Of a DNA stretch of 64,000 nt, positions 46,162 through 57,398 are shown one piece after another. This DNA is from Cannabis sativa (Eukaryota > Streptophyta > Magnoliopsida > Rosales > Cannabaceae): assembly GCF_029168945.1 (NCBI RefSeq), contig NC_083602.1, positions 78,202,600 through 78,266,599 on the forward strand, given 5' to 3'. The notes under the pieces are model-generated. The model did not search any database. It was not told the DNA's origin and saw nothing but the letters and a program-made list of their open reading frames with translations. Numbering within the stretch: position 1 is the stretch's first letter; every line of letters starts with the position of its first letter. The position numbers and the translations under genes were made by a program.

Positions 46162-48648
46162 CTAACATAATAGTGTTAGATCTCGAAAGATAAATATTGT
46201 ATATGCAACATCTAGCTGTTCATCAATTGATGACACCTTAGACTAGTGTTTTACAATATGAAACAAGAAGATTGTATAAATAAGATTACTTTGACTCTCG
46301 CTAATCGGAGCATCGTTGGATTCTTATTTAAAACGAAATTATCCTAATTCCTCTTAGCTTATTCATTTCGAATCAGCTTAATGACATATCATTGGATGAA
46401 TGGTCTATAAATCATATAAAGTCATATTTTCTCTTAAGAAATTAGATGACGCATATGATTATATTCCCGGAATTCTATCCCAAAATGATATAAATCCTCA
46501 ATCTTAGATATCTCCTACTTGTATAGGCAAATCATAGAGTTAGATTAGTAGTGGTGGTCCAAGAAAGAGTTACTAATTATACAGTTACACTTTCACAAGT
46601 GTTTAATAACCATTTTCTTTCAATGGATTCAAACTGTATGAGTTTAGTATTCTGTGACCAGAATCCACTTGCACTATTCTAAGAACTCTTTGATGTAACT
46701 AAAGTAAGTCATCAAAAGATACAACCACATATTTTATAAATCTACGACATTTGTATCTTGTTCATAGTGGTTTTGACAAGATCATTCTCTGCAAAGAGTT
46801 AATATGCCTATATCCATTGAAAGTAATTTCATCTCATTCGCAGATGGATGTACATTCAGGGGTGGATATGAGTTTTCGTTGTATTCTTAAAACGATCACT
46901 CTAGATTTTACGTTACGCAAAAGAAATTTGAAATGTTTGAAAAATTTCATGAATTTCTAGCAATGGTAAGTGGTTAAAGATCTTGCGAACTGATAGGGGT
47001 GGAGAAAAAGGTAGTAGATATGCAGTTCAAAGATCATTAATTTGATTTTTGAATTATATCCAAACTTACCTCCCCAGAAATTCGAGTTGCATATTGATGA
47101 TTAGTTACTAATCGTTGCCTAAATCCTTCTATGATAATAAAATTTCAGAATGATGTAATGGTTGTATACTTAATGTAAATCATTACTAGATTCATGGATG
47201 ACCTAATCGAAATCTTAAGAAAAGCTAGAACTGCTAACCCTAGTTTGCATGTTTGTTAGCTATTCTAAGTGATTAGGGGTGGAGCATCCCGTAGTCATTA
47301 GATAAGAAAGTGTTTGTTTAAACAAATACTACTTTTCTAAGAAAATGACTAAGTCTGAAAATAAAGTAGCAAATAAAGGAGATATTTTTCTTGATTCCAA
47401 AAGTGTTCTATCATCTTATTTTGCAAGATGATCCCACTGCCTCTGTTGTCTTAACACAACCGAAGAGGTCAATACCATTTAGTTTTCTTAGACATAGTTC
47501 ACGGTACCTTGTTGTAGTGGGAGAGTTTCTAGGAACTCACCTTCTTCTGACTTCGAAGACACTAGTGATTAAAATCCATTGTGAGTTTAAACAAGTAATG
47601 GATTGTCAAGATAAGAAACTAAGAAGAAAGCCAATAGAACTATGGTTTGATCCATTCACATGGAGTAACCTAAGGTTTTCTATTACAAGGACATGAAAGG
47701 AAATTTTCGTTCATAAGTCTATTCAATGGACTTAACAAAACTTCCTGTTCCTAGTATTATAGGTTTGAGTTTATCTAAACCTATGGCTTGTGGTATACCT
47801 GGTAATTACTTACTCTAATGCAAGCAACTTACTTTAGTAAGATGCTGAAGCATTTTCTTTCCAATGGAAATCTATAGAAGCTTCACAACTTCTTAGATAT
47901 AGATTTTATTTATCTAAGGAAAAGTTTCAACTATTACAGAAAAGATAAAGCCATGAAAGAATTTCTTAAATCATCAGTGAGAGGTCTCAGATATGCTTTA
48001 GTATGCCTTAGACCAGACACCTGCTGTTGAGTGGGAGAAATGAGTAGGTATCAGATTAATCCAGGAGAAGAACATTGGAAGACAATCAAGTAAATCTTAA
48101 GATTAAGAAGAGGAACTATATGTTAGTCAATAAGGGTGCTTTTAAAACTCTTAGACTACACGACATCAGATTTCGAGACTTGCCTGTGTGCTAGGAAGTC
48201 TGCTGATGAGATGGTGATTACTTTGGGGGTGGAGTAGTGATTTTGGAGAAGTGTAAAAACCTATCTGAAATCTCTTGGTCTACCAGAGAGAGACTGAATG
48301 TTAAAAGTTGCAGGAAAGATACTTATTCAGTCTAAGGAAAGTTCTATACTTTTGTGGCACCGTTCCAACTTGCCTTAACTACTGGGGTTACTTCCTGAAT
48401 AACCAAAGAGTAGTTGCCAAAAAGTATAGAATCCAGTATCCCAAGAGAGTAGACATATAGAGAGGAATTTCACATTATCAACGATTTTGTGATTAAGGAA
48501 GAGTAATGGTGGAGAAGAGGTTGTGTTTAATTCAACCTATCAGATCCCATTACGAGGAGTTTACTACTATTACACTTGATTGGTATATCAAGGTGTTAAT
48601 GATTATTTGAAATGCACTTTTTGTTTTATATTAGTGCAAGTGGGAGTT

Positions 48649-50574
48649 TGTTGGGTTTTATGCCCTAAATAAAACTCATTTCATATAATCAGATTTACTT
48701 ATTAATAAAGATCAGAAATAACATTTTATGTTGGATGGTTCACATGATTTATTTCATGATTATATGTATATAATGTATGAATTCTTTTTTAAGTCCAGAA
48801 CATATGAGTTGGTTTAAAGATTATAGTGTTGTCAGCACAGTGGAATATAATCTTTATTATATGTTCAAAAGTTTATTCCCTGATTTGTCAGAACACTGGA
48901 TTTAGACTAACATGGTATAATCAGCGATAGGTATTCTTACACCTTGGAAAAGTGTTATGTCCTTTCCAGGACATTGGCAAAGTTTACTAGTATCGAATGT
49001 ATGGAGTATACATCGGAAGGGACCGATATTAAACTTTGATTAGATATATTAAAATTTACCGTAAATATCTATTCAATTCAATATCACTAAGTTGATCCTA
49101 GATCACATGATCGAAATCATGATATGGTTAGGCTCAATCTCAAGAGTGTTATTCGTGTTCTTTGATTTGTAAGTTAAGCCTACTTTTGGGTTAGGGTGAT
49201 ACTTACATTTTGGGAATACGGTAGTGCAATTGAGTGGGAGCGCTAACATAAATATGGAATCTATAGCTTCTATTTGGCAAATAGAAGTAAAGGATGATTT
49301 CCTTCGAGCTTAACCAAACGAAGATAAATGGTGGAGATCTCATTTCACTTAGGTGAAATATCATTTATACAAGGTTAAGTGTTTTAAGGATAAAATACAT
49401 TGAAGGTGTAACGGTAACAGTAGTGCCTGTTCAATGTAGATCATCTATATAGAGGATCATTGATCACATTAGGGTTATAACAATGGATAACTAATGACGT
49501 GTCTATATCGTGGAACATATAGAGCGTTTCTATATGACTGAGAGTGCAATTCCAAGTTCTAAGTGTGGATTCAATGAGGAATTAATAAGTTAGGGAATTT
49601 ACTTGGTAAATTCGGTTCGACTTATTGGAAGCTCGGTTATATAGACCCATGGTCCCCATACTAGTTGAGACCATACTGCTTGTAAGACTCAGTTAATTGA
49701 TTTTAATTAATCAATTATAATTCTAAAAGTTAGACTATGTCTACTTTATGAATTCTCACAGTTTAAGGATGAAATCGTAAAGAAAAGGGTTTCTAGGTTT
49801 AATTATTAATTAAGAGACTTTGTATGTCTAATTAATAATTATTTTAAATGACAATATTATTTAATAATCTATTTTAGTTATTAAATAATTAGTTTTGGCA
49901 TTTAAATGATTAGAATTGGAAAAATGGCATTTTTGGAGAAATTGAAATAAAATTGAGGAAACTGCAAAATCCAAGTGAGGCCCATATCACCCTATGGCCG
50001 ACACCTCTTTGTGTGTTTCCCAATTATTATTTTCAATTTTAATTGCCATGTAATTGCTAATCAAAGCCTAGCAAAAATAGGAAAGTGGTTGATCACACTA
50101 AATAAGGCAGTTAATTGATTACACAGTAATTAAGGAAACTGTTTTATTTGGAAAGTTGTGCTCTCCCTTCTCCCTATATATAGCAGCCCTTGTTCTCTTC
50201 TCTTGCACATCTTTGTATGAAGCCAGAAGCCACGAAATTAAGAGAGAAAAAGAGAGAAAATTTCGAAATCCTTGTGAGATGAGTAGTGCCCACACACATC
50301 AAGTGGTATCTCAATCATAGTATGGAAGACTATGGAATTTCTACATCAAATAAGGAGAAAAGAAGATCCAGGTTCAGATCTTGGTGATGCTCTGCTACAG
50401 AAAGGAATCAAGGGCTAGAGATCTGAACGGAAGGAGTCATATTATTCCGCTGCACCCACTGTAAGGTTTTCTGACTTTATATGTGTTTATTTTCATTGTT
50501 TTAGAATTCATATTAGGTTGTTAATCCAACATACTTGTTAGTAAATCTAGATCCTGGTAAAATAATTTCCAACA
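48649..50574 (+). repeat. Element C 3' LTR
   Basis: Partner of 40672-42596, ending in the canonical CCAACA. TATA box near 50175-50182. Confidence 0.9.
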
Positions 50575-50579
50575 CCAAT
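50575..50579. repeat. Target site duplication CCAAT, right copy (element C)
   Basis: Matches 40667-40671. Confidence 0.9.
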
Positions 50580-51804
50580 AGCAGCCTATCTCAACTCTGG
50601 GGAACTCCTAGATAACCGAAATGAAGCTCAGAAAATGAGAAGAAAGGCAGCAAGGTACATCATCGTAGACGGGATCATGTATAGAAGAGGATTCTCAATG
50701 CCATTACTCAGGTGCGTCACACCAAATGAAGCTGCACGACTTCTATATGAAGTTCACGATTCTGCGGAAATCATGCAGCCGTACAGAGCTTATCAAAGAA
50801 AATTCTAAGGCAAGGCTACTTCTGGCCAACAATGATTGAAGATTCGAAAGCCTACGTAAAGAAGTGCGACGAATGGCAGAGATTTTCAAAGATACCAAGA
50901 CCTCTGCCCAACGAGCTGACACAAATGCAAAGTCTGTGGCCCTTTGCCATCTGGAGAATTGACCTAATCGGGCAATTACCTAAAGGTAAAGGCGAAGTGC
51001 AGTACGCGGTGGTAGCAGTCGACTACTTTACAAAGTGGACTGAAGCCGAACCGCTCGCAACTATCACATCAAAGAAGGTTCAAGACTTTATAGTGAAGAA
51101 CATCATATGCCGATTCGGACTACTGTACAAAATCGGACAACGGCAAGCAGTTCGACAGTCAATCTTTCACTGATTTCTGCGCGAACCATGGCATCATCAA
51201 AAGCTTCTCCGTAGTGGCACATCCACAAGCAAATGGTCAAGTTGAAGAAGTCAACAAGACCCTGAAGGACACACTAAAGAAGAAGCTCAAGGATGCCAAA
51301 GGAAATTGGCCGGAAGAACTCCCCGAAGTTCTATGGTCCTACCGTACAACAAAAAAAAACAGCAACCGGTCAGACACCATTCTCAATGGCGTACGGTTAT
51401 GAAGCTATGCTGCCCGTCGAACTCGAACCACCATCCCACAGAAGGTTGACGTACGATCAAGGTACCAATCACATACTCCTTGTAGAATCACTTGATGAAA
51501 TCGAAGAAAAATGAGCAACTACAAACTTAAAGTTGGTAGCTCATCAACAAAAAGTAGCTCTGTATTTCAACAAACAAGTGAAAGCTCGAAATTCTTTGTG
51601 GGAGATATGGTCCTAAGAAGGGTATTCCTAAACACCAAAAACAGCACGTCAGGCATACTGGGACCCAACTGGGAAGGACCTTATCAGTTGGTCGAAGTTC
51701 TCAACTCTGGAGCATACAAACTTGGTAAGTATGACGAAAAAATGCAACTCATTTTAGTACCACGGTACTGGAATGGAGAAAATTTAAGGAAATACTGCCA
51801 ATGA
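50580..51804 (+). pseudogene. Tat integrase, broken into four frames
   Basis: Coding resumes with AAYLNSGELLDNRNEAQKMR, includes the GIMYRRGFSMPLLRCV segment, then shifts frame near 50770-50800 inside the HHCC domain. The catalytic core is visible in pieces: WRIDLIG and VVAVDYFTKWTEAEP (50832-51173), then a frameshift near 51125, then AHPQANGQVEEVNKTLK carrying the glutamate (51214-51402), then TPFSMAYGYEAMLPVE (from about 51370). The C-terminal part FFVGDMVLRRV and GPNWEGPYQLVEVL ends at TGA 51802-51804. No chromodomain, as expected for Tat. Confidence 0.87.
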
Positions 51805-51987
51805 GTACTCAGGTCGGGTAGACCACTTCAAAGTACTCAGGTCAAGTAGACCATTTCAAAGTACTCAGGTCGGGTAGACCACATTAAAGTACTATTGAAC
51901 ATTCGCTATAAGTGAATGGCCTCTTGGGCGGACTCCGCGCAAAGGCTTCAGAAACAAAAGTACTCAGGTCGGGTAGACCACTTTAAA
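51805..51987 (+). repeat. 28-bp tandem repeats downstream of Tat pol
   Basis: Three adjacent units at 51805-51832, 51833-51860 and 51861-51888, built on GTACTCAGGTCGGGTAGACC, plus one unit 71 bases further at 51960-51987. Tandem arrays between pol and the 3' LTR are common in Tat elements. Confidence 0.9.
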
Positions 51988-52635
51988 GTACAATTTTTTA
52001 TTTGTTTTATGTCATGTTAAGCTAAAAAGATTCACCGGATCACTAGCTCTGATGTAAGTTACTACGGTAACAAATACATTTTCGATCAATAAAAGAATAA
52101 AGATAGTATTTCCAATTCTATTGGGTCGAAAAAATCAGCATGATTATAATTTATCTAAAGTGCGTACAAAAGGTTTAGTCGAACCCAAAACACCGAACAA
52201 AAAAGAAATATATTTGCAAAAGACAAGTGACCAAGAGTCATACGTCTACTCGGTCACTTGGGGGGCACCTATACCTGTACAAAGCATTTGGTAAACATAA
52301 AACAAAACAGCGTGGTTAGCAAAAACTAACACAATTGCACTGCAATTATAAATAGAGAATGAAATTCATTAAGGATAACAAGAGCATGATGTACCGGGAT
52401 TAAAAGCTGCCCATGCAGCCCGTTGTCCAAAAAATGAAAATTAATTCCAAATTTAAAGACCGCTTGGCCAGTCATGATGTCTTAAAGGCCTTACGGCCAT
52501 ATATAATATATATATAAATAGGAGAGATAAAAAGGTCAATGTTCAAACAGCTGGAGTCCCAGGCTCTGGATTTGGTTCATCTAAGCCGACTGGAGCAGGA
52601 GGATCTGTTGTTCGAGCAGGAGAAGCATCAGCAGC
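51988..52635. other. Tat 3' untranslated region between pol and the antisense gene
   Basis: No ORF with motifs. It contains a copy of the polypurine tract (CTTGGGGGGCA at 52257-52267) and an (AT)n run near 52500. The antisense transcript presumably ends here. Confidence 0.5.
52257..52267 (+). other. Second polypurine-tract-like sequence in the Tat element
   Basis: CTTGGGGGGCA, identical to the 3' polypurine tract at 56071-56081. Together the two copies bracket the antisense gene. Confidence 0.6.
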
Positions 52636-55256
52636 CTAGTCAGAAGCTTGGCCGGAAGTTGAAGCAGCCACCTCTTTCCCACAAAAGGCAACTTGGGCCG
52701 CGCAGTACTCGAGGTACATTTCCTTGGCGTCGCCCAAATAGTCGAAGTTGGCCTGGGGATTAGCCTTCCAAAAATCAAAGAAGAGCTCAAGGCCGGCAGC
52801 CTCCAAAGCATCAACCTTCTCCCGCAAGCGGTTCGCCTCAACCGCTTGAGCATCCTTATCATCCTTCAGCCGAAGGAGGACCTGTCGCAGAGAAGTCCTC
52901 ACATATTGAAGACGATCAACCTCAGCAGATAAGGACTCGGTGGTTTCCTCAAAGAGATCAGCAGCCTCGAGGTCCTTTGTCAGCACGGTGACCTTCTTCT
53001 CAGCGGCAAAAAGCTTCTTGTTGGCCTCACCCAACTCATGGCGAACAACTACAGTCTCTGCCCTGGCCTCCTCAGCTTCCTTCTTGGCCAAGTCCGCCTC
53101 CGCCCTCAAGGTATCGGACAGAGCCGTACTCTTGGAAGTAGCAGATTTAGCCCGGGAGTAAGCATAACCCAGCTTCAAACCGGCCTGCACAAAGGAAAAG
53201 GTCAGCATATGAAGCTAAGTATGAAAAACTAAAAGGGAAGTGTCAAAAAGAAAAGACTAACCCTGGTAAGCTCCTGTAAGACTCCGCCCACCAACACATC
53301 CAGAGATGAGTGGTCCGCACCAGCCAGCTGCTCACCGACCTCAGGAACCAGCCGGTTCATGTGATGAGCCATCACCTCCCTGCCCTTCTTGACCTCAGGC
53401 AACACGGGCACGGGTAGAGATGGTGCCTGCATTCGCTCAGGAACCCTCCTGACCAGTTCGGACCCAGATGTTGGTGGCCCAGACTCCTTAGACTTGGCAG
53501 ATTGGGGAGTAGAAGGATTTGCAGCAGCCAGCTCCTTAGAAAGGTCAATGACCTCTCCAGAAGGCCTCTTCTCTGAAGACCCCTCTCCGACCTTGGACTT
53601 CTTGGTCGGAGGGGAGGCACTAGAGCCTCCGCTCATCCTCTTCCTTAAGGCGTCCATCATCTGCCGAGACATGTCTGCACAAAGCAAAAACAACATGGTT
53701 AGCAAAAACCAACAAAAAATACAAAGTATGGAAGCTAAGAAGCTGAAAAAGAAGTAAAGCGCAGAGTGACTGTCCGCCCAGAAAGTCAGAAGTCCATCAT
53801 CACCTGATATCTCAGCCATAACGGCCTTCCCTTTTCCAGCATAAGGATGGGATGGCCGAACAGGTGAAATGGGCTCCCTTATGCGAATGGCATGTTCAAC
53901 GGGATTGGGCGTGGCTGGGAGTTTCTTCTTCCTCCTTAAAGGAGTCACCTGCTCAGCCTCAGCCTCAGCCTCGGCCTCATCTTCAGGATTCATAGACTCC
54001 TGAGCATACTGCTTTGCCCGAGCACCTCCTTTCAACTTAGCCTCACGCTTCAGTTGAATCAACTCACCCTCCAAATGAGCTCGTTCAGGCCGGGCAGCAG
54101 CAGATTTTCCCTTCTTCTCTGCCACAGACTTAGAAGAAAAGTCCTCAGGGTAAAGCCTGTACTGCACCAGATTTGCAGCGGAGGTCAACTGGATGATATC
54201 CCTGTCTTCCGCTGGCAACCGGGCAAGCTTCTGAGCCCTATCCCTAAGAGTAAGGGTGAGGGGAGGACGGTGATATGTCAGAATCTATTGAAACCGAGTC
54301 CAGTTGATGTTAGGATCCTTCACCATGAAGTAATCATCAGCAAAATGCCCTATTTTGCTAATGGCCTTGTTGTCCGTCCCACTCAACCACTTGAAGCCTG
54401 GCTAAGAGAAGTAAAAATACCCCGACCTGCCTTGCTCGGGGGTAGACTTCAAGTCGAAGAACCAAGCAACCTCGTGGGGAGAAGGAGCACCCCATTCCTG
54501 GGAAGCATAGAGGATGAAGAGGGCGGACAAATACTTAATGCCCTTGGGAGTGATCTGGGCCGGGCAGAGGCCGAAGAAGTCCGCCACATCCCGAAAGTAC
54601 TTGTGCAAGGGCATCAGCGGCCCATGCTGGCCGTGAGCCCCCGACCAGGCGCACATCCCCTCGCTAGGGTTTGAGGCGCGATTGTCGTGGGCGGGAATGA
54701 CGCAGTCCAGGTCGCCCAGGTATCCGTCCTGGTCGAGAGTGCGGAGGCGTGCCTCCGAAATCTTGGACGGAGGACTCACCCATCTGGCGCCCAAGGCACC
54801 CTGCCTCCTATGAGGAACCGCCTCAGCAACCTCCTCGGTGACGTAGTCGACGCTTGCAACCAGGACATCCCCGTCAGCATCAACTGGTTGCCCAGCCTCA
54901 TTGTCCTCCCCATAGTTAGGGGGTTCAATCTCCTCCTCTCCCTCAGCAGCGGGAGGGCTGCCCGGACGCGCCTCGTCCAGTTCCTCAACCTCCTGGACTT
55001 CAGCGTCCCCCTCACGGTCCTCCTCCATTGGGACCGCCAAATCCTGTTCGGCGTCGGGTAGGGTGGCAAGCCGAGCCACCTGGGGGTCAGAAGCGTCAGC
55101 CAGACGCGTAGTTTTCTTCGTACGAGCCATCATTCTATGGTTGGGTACAGAATCAGAAGAAGGATTAGCATGAAGATGAGGATGGACTTCGTGCAGAAGT
55201 TGAAGCAGTTCCTGGTCGATTTGATGCTCAGGCTCCCAAGACTGACCAGGGTTCAT
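52636..55256 (-). pseudogene. Antisense Tat accessory gene (Transposase_28-like, coiled-coil), spliced, two stops
   Basis: Minus-strand gene opposite to gag-pol. Exons inferred from splice signals: 55256-53804, 53674-53262 and 53184-52636, with introns of 129 bases (53803-53675) and 77 bases (53261-53185). Both have GT...AG ends and keep frame. Exon 1 carries an acidic N-terminus (start MNPGQS at 55256 or MARTKKTT at 55130) and the domain PLHKYFRDVADFFGLCPAQI ... HEVAWFFDLKSTP. I recognise this as the Pfam family Transposase_28 (putative gypsy-type transposon). A basic region comes next, and the last exon is a long coiled coil. In-frame TAGs lie at 54402-54404 and 54285-54287. Role unknown; antisense ORFs are described for Tat elements. 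Confidence 0.75.
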
Positions 55257-55780
55257 CTACAAAAGACAACACGCAAGATGAGTGTTGGACGGAGTATCAA
55301 GCGGAAAAACAAGCAAATATGCCGACCAGGAGTACCTAACAGATATAAGAACGACCATGTTCGAAGAAAAGTCTAAACTCAAGAAGTCACAAAGTTTTTT
55401 CTTGAGTTAGGGTAAAAAAGTTCATGAAGCTTAAAGAAAGCAGAATGAAAAACAGACGCAATGCAGTCCTAAAACAAGCCTTACGGCTGAAAGCTAACGC
55501 AAGGACATAGAAAAGAAGAGTCGCAGAAGTTTCAAACCCTAGGGTTTCCTACAGTGTTCTTTCTACAGCAAAGATACATTCAAAGGCACAAGCATGCAAA
55601 GGAAAAACATAAAGGGAGTTAGAAACTTACTCAAAGATTCAAGTGTCCGAATTCAAGCAAGCCTGAAATCGTTTGAAAGCTCTTCAGCAACTTTGAAGCC
55701 AGAAAATTCTCTCTTTTTGCTCTGAAGTTTGCTTAACAACGAAGGGTGATGAAATGAGGTAATGTGCCAGTACTCCAAGT
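55257..55780 (-). promoter_or_regulatory. Promoter, leader and leader intron of the antisense gene
   Basis: On the minus strand a TATA box (CTATAAAT, 55788-55781) is followed by a leader of about 120 bases, a donor GA|GTAAGTTT at 55630 and an acceptor TTTTGTAG at 55257 just before the ATG at 55256. That gives a 374-base leader intron. These signals are inferred from sequence. Confidence 0.6.
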
Positions 55781-56070
55781 ATTTATAGGCAAAAGGGTAA
55801 CTGTACGTAAAGGAACCTTAGACGCCTCGACTTCCCGCCTTGAAAGCAAATATGGGAAATCAAAATAATCGAGTGCAACCGTCAGCCGTGGAGAGAGAAA
55901 TTCGGATTTTCAAAATATTAATTGTCAGAGCATTAATTAGCTGAAAACCGAAGGGACGCCCAGTCAGCTTCACATCGAGTCTCGAACGGTCATGCTCGAC
56001 ACGTGTCCCCTTTCAAAGGCCGAGCCAGCTCGGAAGAAGTCTATACGCAACCTCGGAGGTCCCGCACAGA

Positions 56071-56083
56071 CTTGGGGGGCAAA
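56071..56083 (+). other. Tat polypurine tract
   Basis: CTTGGGGGGCAAA, immediately before the 3' LTR. Confidence 0.85.
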
Positions 56084-56767
56084 TGTTATCCCAAAATTGG
56101 CACTCTGACGTGGCATCACAAGAATGGTGACACGTGGCATCAACTTAGAGCACCTGGTCGGATCAACATGCCGAGCAGGATGCCTCGCTGGCATGTCCAT
56201 AATGGAATACTCAACGAGCCGTGCAGAATGAGCAACACTTAGTGAATTAAGCCAAGCACTTCGTGAGTCACCAGCTCAATCCCTATAACTCAGGCATCAA
56301 CTTGCTTGGATATGGCATACACACGATTCCACTATCGGTGTATACAGCCTCAATCCCACGATCCTAGCATTCAGCAATGATCCCACGATCATCTGATTAT
56401 GCGCTTTGTAACGAGAGAGGAAACTCTTCCTCCTCAAGTTTCCCACCCTATAAATAGTGAGGAATGTTCACTGGGCAGGGGAGGAGAAATCATACGCCAA
56501 AACACTATAAGCTAAGGCTATCTAAGAATTATATATTCAGAGATATTATTGTAAGAGCTAGAAGAAAAGGAATCTTCTTCCTTATTCTTAAGTCAATACA
56601 ACTAACGAGGATTAGGCTATTACCGAACTGCTCGGGGCTGAACGTCTATAAAATTTCTGTGTCTTTTTATTATTATTAATATTTGCTTTATTACGTATTC
56701 TTATTACGACATATCGTTTATCGCTTATTAAAAGACTCATTGTCGTTGGCTAAAAGCGAAGTCAACA
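56084..56767 (+). repeat. Tat element 3' LTR
   Basis: 684-bp partner of 24995-25680 with roughly 20-25 differences by eye. TATA at 56449-56457. Confidence 0.92.
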
Positions 56768-57398
56768 GTGTCTTTATTATCCATAAAGGAAGGACACATT
56801 TTTGACAAGAGCATTGCTATTAGGCAATAGTGGTGCCTAGCACCTTCTCGACATGTCACATTGCGATTGGCTAGAGATACTTCCTAAAATCTATTATATT
56901 AAACTATGTGGGACCCGATACTTAGCTGGACCAATAGCGATACTGACACATAGGAGGGTGCTAGGCACCACTGGTGCCATTTAGCATTTCTCTTTTGACA
57001 ACTATCAACATGATGTGGCATCCACGTCATCAGAAGATCAATGCCTCATGGGCTGGGCTTCACCAGACGGACTCGAAGTCAATATGTTATTTTTATTTAC
57101 CCCACCAACAGGCAAGGTTTACATTCGAAAACTTTAGCTCTATAAATTTAAGAAAACATATTCATCAAAGGGTTGGAATTTCGATACTTGAGAGCTAAGG
57201 AAATTCTTGAGTTTAGCATCTTGGAAAAACAATTGTGTAAATTAAATAGGATTTTCTAGCCATATAATAATATTTACTCGTGGACTAGAGGTCATTATTC
57301 CTTGAACCACGTACGAACTCTAGTCTCATTCTTTATTTTTGATCTATCTCTTTAGCTTTACTATATTTTATACTAGTTTCCAAAAATCTTAGTAAATA
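56768..57398 (+). repeat. Old Tat-related LTR, right part, with TSD GTGTC and a MITE inside
   Basis: 56768-56772 is the TSD GTGTC. The rest continues the LTR begun at 24643. It includes a plant-type LTR segment with CTCTATAAATTTAAG (about 57139) and ends before the primer-site-like 57402-57419. The MITE occupies 56809-56992. Confidence 0.55.
56809..56992. mobile_element. Mutator-type MITE, 184 bp, with 9-bp target duplication
   Basis: Terminal inverted repeats extend about 60 bp, with a shared core AGTGGTGCCTAGCACC (56829-56844 and the reverse complement near 56957-56972), starting GAG on both ends. The 9-bp direct repeat TTTTGACAA flanks it (56800-56808 and 56993-57001). A 9-bp duplication plus long inverted repeats is the Mutator superfamily signature. 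There is no coding capacity. Confidence 0.85.

Larger units (their letters stand above)
42612..48632 (+). repeat. Element C internal region
   Basis: AT-rich leader at 42650-43840, hairpin h0 at 43843-43889, long non-coding stretch to about 45600, hairpins h1-h3 at 45612-46161, weak integrase trace at about 46840-47010, an open stretch at 47391-47696 whose frame does not look like Copia RT, and RNase H traces at about 47980-48510. It lacks the 10829-type inverted repeat and the A-specific duplication. Confidence 0.7.
40672..50574 (+). mobile_element. Element C: complete non-autonomous Angela-like Copia element
   Basis: 9903 bp inside the Tat connector between RNase H and integrase, same orientation as Tat. 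LTRs 40672-42596 (1925 bp) and 48649-50574 (1926 bp), TSD CCAAT, variant primer site TGGCACCAGAGCC at 42599-42611, polypurine tract at 48633-48648. The internal region has the same truncated Copia traces as A and B (integrase-like at about 46840-47010, RNase H-like at about 47980-48510). LTRs differ at roughly 20 positions by eye. Its LTR subtype matches D rather than A and B. Confidence 0.9.
24995..56767 (+). mobile_element. Ty3/Gypsy Tat-lineage element with dual RNase H and an antisense gene; hosts elements B and C
   Basis: LTRs 24995-25680 and 56084-56767 (686 and 684 bp, TGTTATC...CAACA) with TSD GTGTC. After removing B, C and their duplications it is about 11.7 kb. Order: gag, protease, RT, RNase H, a second archaeal-type RNase H (40079-40594), integrase, then a long 3' region with an antisense spliced gene (52636-55256) and a polypurine tract. 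The second RNase H and antisense ORF are marks of Tat elements such as Retand and Grande (family knowledge). Every sense gene carries stops or frameshifts. The LTRs differ by roughly 3% by eye, making it older than B and C. Confidence 0.9.

Noticed and set aside
47391..47696. 101-codon open frame shared between elements A (14322-14603) and C
   Set aside because: The frame does not match Copia proteins and is broken in B. Conservation is explained by shared recent ancestry.
53672..53806. Hydrophobic, membrane-like segment in the antisense Tat ORF
   Set aside because: It coincides exactly with a 129-base GT...AG intron that is in frame. The hydrophobic residues come from its T-rich 3' end.
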